From Pacificoceanicola sp049803835 (GTDB lineage: Bacteria > Pseudomonadota > Alphaproteobacteria > Rhodobacterales > Rhodobacteraceae), in the NCBI RefSeq assembly GCF_049803835.1, contig NZ_JBNAGK010000004.1, positions 1 through 64,000 of the forward strand: DNA of 64,000 nucleotides. Reading direction: 5' to 3'. Positions 16,598 to 25,192 of the stretch are shown piece after piece (position 1 is the stretch's first letter; each line of letters opens with the position of its first letter). The position numbers and the translations under genes were made by a program. The notes beneath the pieces were generated by a model, which saw only the letters and a program-made list of their open reading frames with translations, did not search any database and had not been told where the DNA came from.

Positions 16598-17902
16598 TCA
16601 CAGGTTCGGCCCCCGCACCAGTTTCGAGCCATCGCGGAACCGCGTGATCCGGAACCGGCTCAAGTCATGCCCCGGGTCCTTGCCCGCTGCGAGATCCGCT
16701 GCAATGCGCCCGAAGGCCGGTCCGATGCCGAAGCCATGGCCGCACATGCCGGTCACCACGATCAGCCCCGGCAGGGTCGGTTCCTCGTCCACGACAGGCA
16801 CCACGTCGGGCAGAACGTCGATCAGTCCGGCCCATTCCGCCGCGCTCTGCACTTTGCGGACTGCCGGGTAAATCGCTTCGAAGCCGGTTTTCAACTCCTT
16901 GATTTTCTTTGCATTCGGGGCCGGGTCCAGAACCCGCATCCGCTCGAACGGGCTCTGCTCGCCGTCGGCCCAGTGCCGCTTCGTCGAGACCGCATCGGGC
17001 CAGTCCTTGGGCGCCGGACCGCGCAGCGCCACGTCGAATTCGCCCGACAGTGCCAGCGGCAGGTAGCGCCGCAGATGCCGCACCGCATCCGGCCCGACGA
17101 AAAGCTCCGCAAAGGCAGCCGGAGCCAGCGTATAGCCACCATCCGTCCGAGGCCGGAACGCCATCCGGTCATCGACCGCAGCGGTGCTCACAACCTGTGG
17201 CAGGGGTTTGGAGGCCATGACCGTAGATCGGACCGAAAGCTGTGGAATATCAACGCCATGACGTCGCAGAAACAGGCTCGACCAAGCCCCGCCTGCCAGC
17301 ACCACGCGCCCTGCCTTGACCAGTCCTTCCTCGCTGATGACGCCGGTCACGCGACCATCCCGAACCTGCAAACCCCGCACCGCGCAGCGCTCCCGGATCA
17401 GCGCCCCCTCCGCACGCGCCAGCCGCGCCAGTTCCGGCACGGCGACCCAGGGTTCGCCCTTCATGTCGGTGGGCGTGTGCAAGGCCCCGATCCAGGGCGC
17501 GCCGGGCTGCCCAAGGAGAGACAAGGTTTCCTTCTTATTCAATATCTTGGACGACACACCTAAAGTAGACGCCTCTGCAAGCCAGTCCGCGAAGGCGGCC
17601 ATCTCGCGCTCGGTTCGGGCAAGGTATGTCACCCCCACTTGCCGCACCCCGAGGCGCCCCTCGCACATGCGGTCCAGGTCTTGCCAAAGATCCTGCGATT
17701 CCAGTGCGATAGGCACTTCGGCCAGGTCACGACCCTGCACCCGGATCCAGCCCCAGTTGCGGCTCGACTGTTCCGCCGCCACGCGGCCCTTCTCCAGAAC
17801 CAGCACGGACATCCCTTGCCGCGCCGCGTAGAGGGCCGTGCAAATGCCGATCACGCCGCCGCCTATCACAACAAGATCAACGGTTTGCGGCAGGGAGCTC
17901 AT
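16598..17902 (-). CDS. FAD-dependent amino-acid oxidoreductase (DAO/DadA type)
   Basis: 434 residues. The N-terminal dinucleotide-binding motif is VVIGGGVIGICTALYAARQG followed by LVLEKG; SSRNWGWIRVQGRD and the C-terminal GMCGHGFGIGPAFG match the DAO family of D-amino-acid dehydrogenase or sarcosine-type oxidases. Likely role: oxidative deamination or demethylation of a small amine, with the electron acceptor unknown. The ATG at 17902 has GGAG 5 nt upstream; a GTG at 17941 overlapping the argE stop is the alternative. It is the last gene of the minus-strand transporter operon. Confidence 0.85.
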   Translation of the reverse strand: MSSLPQTVDLVVIGGGVIGICTALYAARQGMSVLVLEKGRVAAEQSSRNWGWIRVQGRDLAEVPIALESQDLWQDLDRMCEGRLGVRQVGVTYLARTEREMAAFADWLAEASTLGVSSKILNKKETLSLLGQPGAPWIGALHTPTDMKGEPWVAVPELARLARAEGALIRERCAVRGLQVRDGRVTGVISEEGLVKAGRVVLAGGAWSSLFLRRHGVDIPQLSVRSTVMASKPLPQVVSTAAVDDRMAFRPRTDGGYTLAPAAFAELFVGPDAVRHLRRYLPLALSGEFDVALRGPAPKDWPDAVSTKRHWADGEQSPFERMRVLDPAPNAKKIKELKTGFEAIYPAVRKVQSAAEWAGLIDVLPDVVPVVDEEPTLPGLIVVTGMCGHGFGIGPAFGRIAADLAAGKDPGHDLSRFRITRFRDGSKLVRGPNL

Positions 17903-17937
17903 ATGCTCCACCGGCCCGTCGTCGCGGATCGGAAAGG

Positions 17938-19092
17938 TCACGCCAGTGTCTCCACGAGCCGCTCCATGAACCGCTGCCCTTCGGCGAATTGCTCCAGCGT
18001 GATGTACTCGTCCGGTTGGTGCGCCACCGCGATGCTGCCCGGCCCGCAGACCACGACGGCATAGCCGGCTGCTTGGAAATGGCTGGCTTCCGTGCCGTAA
18101 CTCACGAAATTCTCGGAATTATCGCCGGTCAGTTGCCGAACCAGTGCCTCCGCGCTGTTGGTCCCGGTCGGCGCGAAGGGTGGCAGGCTCGAGCGTTCGG
18201 TCACCTCGATCCATGCCTCGGGCCGGATCACCTTCATGTCCGCCTCCAACGCCTTGATCTTGCATAAGAACGCTTCTCTCCAAACCTGGGGATCGTCACC
18301 GGGCACGATACGAAAGCTGAACCCGAATTCACAGTCCTTCGCCGTTATGTTATGCGCGGTGCCGCCGTTAATCATTCCGACGTGTAGGTTCGTATAAGGC
18401 GGATCGAAAAACCGTGATATTCCAGTCGGTTCCGCTGCCATTTGTGCCGCGTTCACCTGGTTGGCCCAATCAATCAATTTCGCCCCCCACATCACCGCAC
18501 TCACGCCGGTATGAAGCATCGACGAATGGACCTCGAAGCCGTGCACATGCACCCAGAACACGATGCCGCCCTTGTGCCCCGTCACCGCCTTCATCATGGT
18601 CGGCTCGCCAACAATCACATCGCTGGCTTTTGGCAAGGTTTCCATAGCCTTGATCAGATCACGCACGCCAATCACGCCCACTTCCTCGTCATAGCTCAAA
18701 GCTATCTGTAGGGGCCGCTGAACGCCCTTGTAGCGTGCTTCGACCAGCGCCCAGATGGCCAGCGCATCGAAACCTTTCATGTCGGTCGCTCCGCGCCCGT
18801 AAAGCCGACCGTCCCGCTCGGTCAGGGTAAACGGATCACTGGTCCAGGCCTGCCCGTCGACAGGCACCACGTCCGTATGACCGGAGAGCACCACGCCGCC
18901 CTCGTCCGGCGGGCCAACATGCGCAAAAAGTGCAGCCTTTTCCTCGCCTTGCTTGAATGTCTTGAAGCACTCGATACCGTGCCCGACCAGGTAGGACTCA
19001 ACCCAGTCGATCAAGGGAAGATTGCTGTCGCGGCTCACCGAGGGAAAGCCGATCAGGCGTTCGAGGATTTCGCGCGGCGAAAGGCGGTCCAT
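17938..19092 (-). CDS. argE: Acetylornithine deacetylase (ArgE-type M20 peptidase)
   Basis: 384 residues. Metal ligands are visible as H72 in SGHTDVVPVDG, D104 in GRGATDMKG and the EE pair at 136-137 in SYDEEVG; GGTAHNITAKDCEF lies in the dimerisation part, and the last ligand is in VAHQPDEYI. It resembles ArgE acetylornithine deacetylases. Given its position 3 bp after a peptide ABC transporter ATPase and before a FAD oxidoreductase, it may instead deacylate imported substrates; sequence alone cannot separate these. Confidence 0.85.
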   Translation of the reverse strand: MDRLSPREILERLIGFPSVSRDSNLPLIDWVESYLVGHGIECFKTFKQGEEKAALFAHVGPPDEGGVVLSGHTDVVPVDGQAWTSDPFTLTERDGRLYGRGATDMKGFDALAIWALVEARYKGVQRPLQIALSYDEEVGVIGVRDLIKAMETLPKASDVIVGEPTMMKAVTGHKGGIVFWVHVHGFEVHSSMLHTGVSAVMWGAKLIDWANQVNAAQMAAEPTGISRFFDPPYTNLHVGMINGGTAHNITAKDCEFGFSFRIVPGDDPQVWREAFLCKIKALEADMKVIRPEAWIEVTERSSLPPFAPTGTNSAEALVRQLTGDNSENFVSYGTEASHFQAAGYAVVVCGPGSIAVAHQPDEYITLEQFAEGQRFMERLVETLA

Positions 19093-19095
19093 CGT

Positions 19096-20928
19096 TCAGT
19101 ACCCGCTGTCCGTAACCAGCACGCGGTGCCCCGGTGTGATCTCGCGGTATTCGGAGCGCGCAGGCTGATAATCCACCGGATGGATAGGAGAGGGAATTGG
19201 CTTGAAATTCAAATCCTTCTCGGACTTTCTTTGAGTCGGGTCCGCAATCGGCACGGCCTTCATGAGCGCCTGGGTATACGGATGCTGCGGGTTCTCGAAG
19301 ACCGCCTGCCGAGGACCGATCTCCACGATCCGGCCAAGGTACATGACCCCGACCATATGGCTGACGCGTTCCACGACTGCCATGTCGTGGCTGATGAAAA
19401 GGTAAGACAGGCCGAGGTCGGCCTGCAGTTCCATCATCAGGTTGACCACCTGTGCCTGCACAGACACGTCCAGCGCGCTGACCGCCTCGTCGGCCACGAT
19501 CAGTTTCGGCCGGAGCGCCAAAGCGCGGGCGATTGCAATACGTTGGCGCTGGCCACCGGAGAGTTCGTGCGGATAGCGGCGCATGAAGCTGCGCGGCAGT
19601 TCCACCCGGTCGAAGAGCTGCGCCACATGGTCCATCACCGCACTGCCGGTCTCGATGCGGTAGTTGTGGATCGGCTCCGCCACCTGGTCGGCCAACTGCA
19701 ACTGCGGATTGAGCGAGGCGAAGGGGTCCTGGAAGATCATCTGCATTTCCCGCCGTTCCTCGCGCAGTTTCGCGGGCGACAGGGCCATCACGTCCACGCC
19801 GTCGAGCACCACGCTCCCGGCGACCGGTTCCACCAGCCGCAGGATCGAGCGGCCAGCGCTGGATTTACCGCAACCGGACTCGCCGACAAGGCTCAGGGTC
19901 TGGCCCTTGTTGATCCGGAATGACACGTCCTCCACGGCGTGCACGTTGGAAATGTGCCGCCGGAAGAACCCGCCACGAACCGGAAACCGCGTTGTAAGCC
20001 CTTGAACATCCAAGAGGACCGTGTCCTGCCCGGCAATCGGCTTGACGAGGCTCGCATCCGCGCCCAGCAGCTTCATCGGCTCCGGCAGTGCCTTGCCGGT
20101 CATCTCGCCAAGCTTCGGCACGGCAGCCAGCAGCGCCTGCGTATAGGGATGCTGCGGCGATTCGAAAATCTGCCGCACCGGCCCCTCCTCGACCTTGTTG
20201 CCGCGGAACATGACCACCACGCGGTCCGCCATCTGGGCCACGACGGCCATATCGTGGGTGATGAACATCACCGCGGTTCCCGTCTCGCGTTTCAACCTGT
20301 CGATGAGTGCGAGGATTTCCGCCTGAATCGTCACGTCGAGGGCTGTCGTCGGCTCGTCCGCGATCAACAGGCGCGGCTCACAGGCGAGGGCCATGGCGAT
20401 CACCACCCGCTGGCGCATGCCCCCTGACAACTCGTGCGGGTATTGCTTCAAACGCCGCTCCGGTTCGGGGATGCGGACCTGCCGCAGCAGATCCAGCGCC
20501 CGCTCCTGCGCCTGCTTCTGCGAGAGCCCCTTGTGCACCCGAAGCCCCTCCGTCAACTGGCGTCCAACGGTGAAGACGGGGTTCAAGGCCGTCATAGGCT
20601 CTTGAAAAATCATGCCGATTTCGTTGCCACGGATGGTGCGCATAAGGCTGTCACCCGCCGTGGCAAGGTCGATCTCGCCGCCCTCGCGCCGATCGAACAG
20701 CAGCCGTCCACGGGCGATTTCGCCGCCGCCGTACTCCACCAGACGCATCAGCGACAGCGACGACACGGATTTACCCGAGCCGGATTCCCCCACGACGCAG
20801 ACCGTCTCGCCGGGGCCGATCTCGAAGGAGATGTCCTCGACACCGACCACCGGTCCGGACTTGGTCTGAAATTCCACCCGGAGGTTTTCGATCCGGGCGA
20901 TCGGCGCGGCCTGGGTATCATCGAGCAT
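19096..20928 (-). CDS. Fused double ATPase of a peptide/nickel ABC transporter
   Basis: 610 residues containing two complete ABC domains, a natural DppD-DppF (GsiA-like) fusion. Domain 1 has Walker A at 47-54 (GESGSGKS), LSGG at 167-170 and Walker B LLIADEP; domain 2 has Walker A at 349-356 (GESGCGKS), LSGGQRQR and Walker B LIVADEA. Oligopeptide-type C-terminal QHPYTQALL motifs follow both domains. The ATG at 20928 follows GGAGA; the open frame extends much further upstream only as an antisense shadow of the binding-protein gene. It energises the divergently encoded permeases at 23006 and 24006. Confidence 0.93.
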   Translation of the reverse strand: MLDDTQAAPIARIENLRVEFQTKSGPVVGVEDISFEIGPGETVCVVGESGSGKSVSSLSLMRLVEYGGGEIARGRLLFDRREGGEIDLATAGDSLMRTIRGNEIGMIFQEPMTALNPVFTVGRQLTEGLRVHKGLSQKQAQERALDLLRQVRIPEPERRLKQYPHELSGGMRQRVVIAMALACEPRLLIADEPTTALDVTIQAEILALIDRLKRETGTAVMFITHDMAVVAQMADRVVVMFRGNKVEEGPVRQIFESPQHPYTQALLAAVPKLGEMTGKALPEPMKLLGADASLVKPIAGQDTVLLDVQGLTTRFPVRGGFFRRHISNVHAVEDVSFRINKGQTLSLVGESGCGKSSAGRSILRLVEPVAGSVVLDGVDVMALSPAKLREERREMQMIFQDPFASLNPQLQLADQVAEPIHNYRIETGSAVMDHVAQLFDRVELPRSFMRRYPHELSGGQRQRIAIARALALRPKLIVADEAVSALDVSVQAQVVNLMMELQADLGLSYLFISHDMAVVERVSHMVGVMYLGRIVEIGPRQAVFENPQHPYTQALMKAVPIADPTQRKSEKDLNFKPIPSPIHPVDYQPARSEYREITPGHRVLVTDSGY

Positions 20929-21186
20929 GGCGGGTCTCCCGTTCGGTTCTCCTGACGGTAAGGCCATGTTTTCAGCAGTGTCAAACCCCGCCTTGATTAA
21001 CCCCAAGGCAATGCTTGCAATTTGCGCAAATCCTGTTTCGATGGGGGTAGTGTGGGGATGCGCAGGTGACTTGGGTTTCGGACGTCTACGGCTTGGCCCG
21101 GATGAGACCGAAGCGCCGAAACTGTCATCCATCCCCATGAAAAAAATAGATTTCCGGGCCAACCCCGGACCAACAAGGAGAGTGAG

Positions 21187-22887
21187 ATGAAACTCAGGAC
21201 ACTGCTGCTCGGGGCCGCTGCCTCCATGGCTTTCGCCCCCGCCGCCTTTGCCGAGCGCGGAGCGGACGACGAGGTGCGCATCATCTACTGGCAGGCGCCG
21301 TCGACGCTGAATCCCTTTCTCAGCGGCGGCCGCAAGGATGTCGAGGCGGCCTCGCTGATCATCGAACCTTTGGCGCGTTATGACGAGACCGGCGCGCTGA
21401 CGGCCTGGCTCGTGGAGGAGATCCCGACCGTCGAGAACGGCGGCGTATCCGAGGACCTGACACAGATCACCTGGAAGATCACACCGGGTCTGAAATGGTC
21501 GGACGGCTCGGATTTCACCTCCGCCGACGTGCTGTTCACCTATGAATACTGCACCCACCCCGAAGGCGGCTGCGCCCAGTCGACCAAGTTCGAGGGCATC
21601 ACAAGCGTCGAGACGCCGGATGACCTGACCGTCAAGATCACCTTCGATCAGCCGACCCCCAATCCCTACCTGCCCTTCGTCGGCGCCGAGAGCCCGATCC
21701 TGCAGAAGGCGCAATTCGAGGCCTGCCTCGGCGCGGCGGCCTCCACCTGCACCGACCAGAACTTCGGCCCCATCGGAACCGGGCCCTACAAGGTCGACGA
21801 GTTCAAGACCAACGACGTCGTGACCTACTCGATCAACGAGTACTTCCGCGATGCCTCCAAGCCGTCCTTCGCCAAGGTTACACTCAAGGGCGGCGGCGAC
21901 GCGGCCTCGGCGGCGCGGGCGGTGCTGGAGACCGGCGAGTTCGACTATGCCTGGAACCAGCAGCTGGCTCCGGACGTGATGGAAAAGATGCTGGAGGCCG
22001 GCAAGGGCACCTTCGTCGCCGACTTCGGCGGCACCGTGGAGCGTGTCCAGATCAACTGGACCGATCCGTCGCCGGACCTGCCGGAAGGCGAGCGGTCGAC
22101 CTCCGCCCATCCGCACCCGTTCCTGCGCGACCCGGCGGTGTACAAGGCCATGTCCATGGCCATCGACCGCCCGCTCCTCGTCGAGATCGGCTATGGCGCG
22201 GCAGGCAAGGTGACCTGCAACTGGGTGCCCGCGCCGGACTGGTTCGATTCCAAGACCTTCGACTGCGGGACACAGGACATGGACGGCGCCAAGGCCATGC
22301 TTGACGCGGCGGGCATCGTCGACACCGATGGCGACGGCGTGCGCGAGAAGGACGGCGTGCCGCTGTCGATCCTGTTCCAGACCTCCACCAATGCTGTGCG
22401 CCAGGACTTCCAGGCGCTGATCAAGGAATGGTGGACCGACCTCGGCATGGAAGTCGAGCTGCGCAACGTCGACTCCTCCGTGTTCTTCGGCGGTGACGCG
22501 GGCTCGCCCGACACCTTCCAGAAGTTCTATGCCGACGTGCAGATGTACGCCAACACCTTCCCGGGCACCGACCCGCAGGCCTATCTCGGCAACGGCCTGT
22601 GCGACAAGGCGCCCGGCCCGGACAGCCAGTGGCAGGGCGAGAACATCTCGCGTTTCTGCATGCCGGAGTACGACGCGCTGCACAAGGAACTGGCCAGCAC
22701 GGTCGGGACCGAGGCGCGTGGCGCGATCGGCGTCAAGCTGAACGATATGGCGATCGAGAACGGCATGATGATCCCGCTGGTCCACCGCGGCCGGATCGCC
22801 GCGGCATCCAACGCGCTTGGCGGCGTCGTGATGAACGCCTGGGACAGCGAACTCTGGAACGTGGCGGACTGGTACCGGGTGAAGTGA
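21187..22887 (+). CDS. Peptide/nickel ABC transporter substrate-binding protein
   Basis: 566 residues of solute-binding protein family 5. Signal peptide MKLRTLLLGAAASMAFAPAAFA (1-22). The body shows family features: STLNPFLSGG, the W-K-x-x-P-G-L-K-W-S-D-G type segment (WKITPGLKWSDGSDFTSADV) and VYKAMSMAIDRPLLVEIGYG. Periplasmic, it delivers ligand to the two permeases downstream. Several Cys residues in the C-terminal lobe could form disulfides. The ATG is preceded by AAGGAGAGTG. It is separated from the permease genes by 118 bp holding a large inverted repeat. The substrate is unknown; neighbours point to peptides or N-acyl amino acids. Confidence 0.93.
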   Translation: MKLRTLLLGAAASMAFAPAAFAERGADDEVRIIYWQAPSTLNPFLSGGRKDVEAASLIIEPLARYDETGALTAWLVEEIPTVENGGVSEDLTQITWKITPGLKWSDGSDFTSADVLFTYEYCTHPEGGCAQSTKFEGITSVETPDDLTVKITFDQPTPNPYLPFVGAESPILQKAQFEACLGAAASTCTDQNFGPIGTGPYKVDEFKTNDVVTYSINEYFRDASKPSFAKVTLKGGGDAASAARAVLETGEFDYAWNQQLAPDVMEKMLEAGKGTFVADFGGTVERVQINWTDPSPDLPEGERSTSAHPHPFLRDPAVYKAMSMAIDRPLLVEIGYGAAGKVTCNWVPAPDWFDSKTFDCGTQDMDGAKAMLDAAGIVDTDGDGVREKDGVPLSILFQTSTNAVRQDFQALIKEWWTDLGMEVELRNVDSSVFFGGDAGSPDTFQKFYADVQMYANTFPGTDPQAYLGNGLCDKAPGPDSQWQGENISRFCMPEYDALHKELASTVGTEARGAIGVKLNDMAIENGMMIPLVHRGRIAAASNALGGVVMNAWDSELWNVADWYRVK

Positions 22888-22900
22888 TCCCGGCAGGGGT

Positions 22901-22957
22901 GCGGGGCACAGCCCCGCCCTACAGTCCGACATCGCGTAGGGCGGGGCTATGCCCCGC
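22901..22957. repeat. 22-bp inverted repeat between binding protein and permease genes
   Basis: Two 22-bp arms match at 21 positions (left 22901-22922, right 22936-22957) around a 13-nt loop, giving a very stable GC-rich stem. No T-run follows. In ABC operons such structures often protect the binding-protein mRNA or lower downstream expression; that role here is inference. Confidence 0.6.
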
Positions 22958-23005
22958 CTTGCGTCCAGAAAAAGACCAACAAGAAACTTCTGACCCGAGG
23001 CGCCG

Positions 23006-24013
23006 ATGCTATCCTACGCCGTGCGACGTCTGATCCTGTCGATCCCGACGCTTCTGTTCATCAGTTTCGTCATCTTCATGCTCCTGCAACTCGCCCCTGG
23101 CGATCCCATGGCCGACGTGCCTCTCACCGTGCCCGACGAGGTCAAGCAGAAGATGCGGGAGGCCCTCGGCGTGGGCGAGCCCGCCTTGGTGCAATACTGG
23201 AAATGGCTGGTCCAGGTCTTCTGGATCGAGCCGCAGGTCTTCCTCGACTGGCTCCTCGGCACCGATTTTTCCGAAGGCAAGCAGCGCGTGATCTCCTGGC
23301 AGAACCGCGCCCCGGTCATGGACACCATCGTCCAGCGCATCCCGCAGACCCTCGCCGTGGTCGGTGTCGCCTATGTCGTCGCCATCCTGATCGCCATTCC
23401 GGTGGGGATCTATTCGGCCTACCGTCAGTATTCCGTTTTCGACCAGGCCGGCACCTTCGTCACCATGATCGGCTTCTCCATCCCGCCGTTCTTCACCGGC
23501 CCGCTGCTGATCGTGATCTTCTCCGTGCAGCTCGGCTGGCTGCCCTCCGTCTATGACACCACCCACGTCGTCACCGACTGGGAGAGCTTCAAGGTGCAGC
23601 TGATGCAGATGGTCATGCCCGTCATGGTCCTCGCCTTGCAGATCACCGCCCAGCTCAGCCGCTACATGCGGGCCACCATGCTCGACAACCTCGGTCAGGA
23701 TTACGTCCGCACCGCCCGCGCCAAGGGCCTTTCAGAAGCGGTGGTCGTCATGGTCCACGTCCTGCGCAACTCCATGATCCCGGTGGTCACCGTCATTGCG
23801 CTTGGCATTCCGTCCATATTCGGCGGTGCCATCATCACCGAGAACGTCTTCGGCGTGAATGGTATCGGGCAATTGCTGCTCAGCTGGCTCTTCGCCAACG
23901 ACCTGCCGGGCGTGATGACGCTGACCTTCATCTTCGCGGTGCTCATCGTGCTGTTCAACCTGATCGCCGACATCCTCTACGGTGTCCTTGACCCGAGGAT
24001 CCGCTATGACTGA
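23006..24013 (+). CDS. ABC transporter permease, DppB type
   Basis: 335 residues with about six membrane segments: an N-terminal helix (LILSIPTLLFISFVIFMLLQ), a periplasmic loop, then five further helices. The EAA cytoplasmic loop motif is seen as YVRTARAKGLSEAVVVMVHVL. It pairs with the permease at 24006, whose start overlaps this stop by 8 bp. Together with the fused ATPase and the binding protein they form one complete importer. Confidence 0.93.
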   Translation: MLSYAVRRLILSIPTLLFISFVIFMLLQLAPGDPMADVPLTVPDEVKQKMREALGVGEPALVQYWKWLVQVFWIEPQVFLDWLLGTDFSEGKQRVISWQNRAPVMDTIVQRIPQTLAVVGVAYVVAILIAIPVGIYSAYRQYSVFDQAGTFVTMIGFSIPPFFTGPLLIVIFSVQLGWLPSVYDTTHVVTDWESFKVQLMQMVMPVMVLALQITAQLSRYMRATMLDNLGQDYVRTARAKGLSEAVVVMVHVLRNSMIPVVTVIALGIPSIFGGAIITENVFGVNGIGQLLLSWLFANDLPGVMTLTFIFAVLIVLFNLIADILYGVLDPRIRYD

Positions 24014-24986
24014 GCCCCTCCCCGCCTCACCGACCCCCATCGAAGCGCTGAAGGACAGCGGGCCGATGGCCCCGCCCACGTCGCGTGCGCAGGACGTCTG
24101 GCACCAGTTCCGCAAGCACAAGGGCGCCATGGTCGGCCTGGCGTTTCTCGTGCTGATCACCCTCGCGGTGCTGATCGGGCCGTACCTCTGGACCGTCGAT
24201 CCGGGCAAGACAGACATCCGCGCCAAGGACATGCGGCCGATCTATACCGCGCTCTGGGACAGCGATGCCAAGGTCTCCTGGGCCAAGCCGCTCGGCTCCG
24301 ACCAGCTGGGCCGGGACCACCTCGCGCAGCTGATCGCCGGGGGCCGCGCCTCCATGGCCGTGGGCTGGGCCGCGATGGTGCTCAGCCTGGTCATCGGCAC
24401 CGCCATCGGCGTTCTGGCGGGCTTCTACCGACGCATCGACGGGCTGTTGATGCGCACCACGGACCTGTTCCTCGCCCTGCCGATCCTGCCGCTGCTGCTG
24501 CTCGCCGTGACGCTGTTTCGTCAGCCTCTGCGCACGCTTGCAGGCCCTGAAGGCGGCATGTTCATCCTGATCGTCACGATCATCGCCATCACCTCCTGGA
24601 TGCCCACCGCCCGGATCGTGCGCGGCGATGTGCTGGCGATCAAGGAACGCGAGTTCGTGCTCGCCGCCCGCTCCATCGGCACCTCCAACGGCAAGATCAT
24701 CCGCCGTCACCTGCTGCCGAATGTGCTTTCGCCGATCATGGTCTCCGCCGCCCTCGGCCTCGCCACGGCCATCATCACCGAAAGCGCCCTCAGCTTCCTC
24801 GGCGTCGGGTTCCCCTCCGACTTCCCGACATGGGGCAAGATGCTGGCCGACGCGGTGGTGCGCATGGAGCAATACCCGGAGCGCGTGCTGCTGCCGGGTT
24901 TCGCCATCTCGCTGACCGTGCTCTCGGTCAATTACATCGGCGACGGCCTGCGCGACGCGCTCGATCCACGCATCCGCGGACGCTGA
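24006..24986 (+). CDS. ABC transporter permease, DppC type
   Basis: 326 residues. The cytoplasmic N-terminus of about 50 residues is followed by membrane helices starting at MVGLAFLVLITLAVLIG, then LGSDQLGRDHLAQLIAGGR, a DppC-family signature, and the EAA loop FVLAARSIGTSNGKIIRRHLLPN. The ATG at 24006 overlaps the end of the DppB-type gene; an upstream in-frame start at 23982 is less likely. It is the last gene of the plus-strand transporter unit. Confidence 0.93.
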   Translation: MTEPLPASPTPIEALKDSGPMAPPTSRAQDVWHQFRKHKGAMVGLAFLVLITLAVLIGPYLWTVDPGKTDIRAKDMRPIYTALWDSDAKVSWAKPLGSDQLGRDHLAQLIAGGRASMAVGWAAMVLSLVIGTAIGVLAGFYRRIDGLLMRTTDLFLALPILPLLLLAVTLFRQPLRTLAGPEGGMFILIVTIIAITSWMPTARIVRGDVLAIKEREFVLAARSIGTSNGKIIRRHLLPNVLSPIMVSAALGLATAIITESALSFLGVGFPSDFPTWGKMLADAVVRMEQYPERVLLPGFAISLTVLSVNYIGDGLRDALDPRIRGR

Positions 24987-25088
24987 GCGCAAATAAGGAC
25001 AAGTCCGGTACGGCCCTGCGCGGCGGCGGAACAAGCGCCGCCTGTTTTTGCGGCAAAAGAACAGTCGGACCGGATGACCCCGGAATCC

Positions 25089-25101
25089 GGAACATCGTTC
25101 C
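25089..25101. promoter_or_regulatory. GGAAC-N3-GTTCC palindrome, site 1
   Basis: GGAACATCGTTCC, a 5-bp inverted repeat around 3 nt, lies 92 bp before the YeeE-type gene start. A near-identical site follows 73 bp downstream (about seven helical turns). Candidate operator. Confidence 0.45.
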
Positions 25102-25161
25102 ACTGGGAGTCTTGCCTCCCATAAGGCATGTGCTTGCCAAAGCCCCATGCAGTCCTTCATT

Positions 25162-25174
25162 GGAACATTGTTCC
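25162..25174. promoter_or_regulatory. GGAAC-N3-GTTCC palindrome, site 2
   Basis: GGAACATTGTTCC differs from site 1 by one base. It ends 6 bp before the GGAGG ribosome site of the YeeE-type gene, where a bound protein would block transcription or early elongation. Confidence 0.45.
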
Positions 25175-25192
25175 CATTCCGGAGGCAAACCC

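Noticed and set aside
19096..22932. A single 1278-codon minus-strand reading frame
   Set aside because: Only 19096-20928 codes for the double ATPase; the upstream 2 kb is an antisense shadow of the well-supported binding-protein gene and has no protein features.
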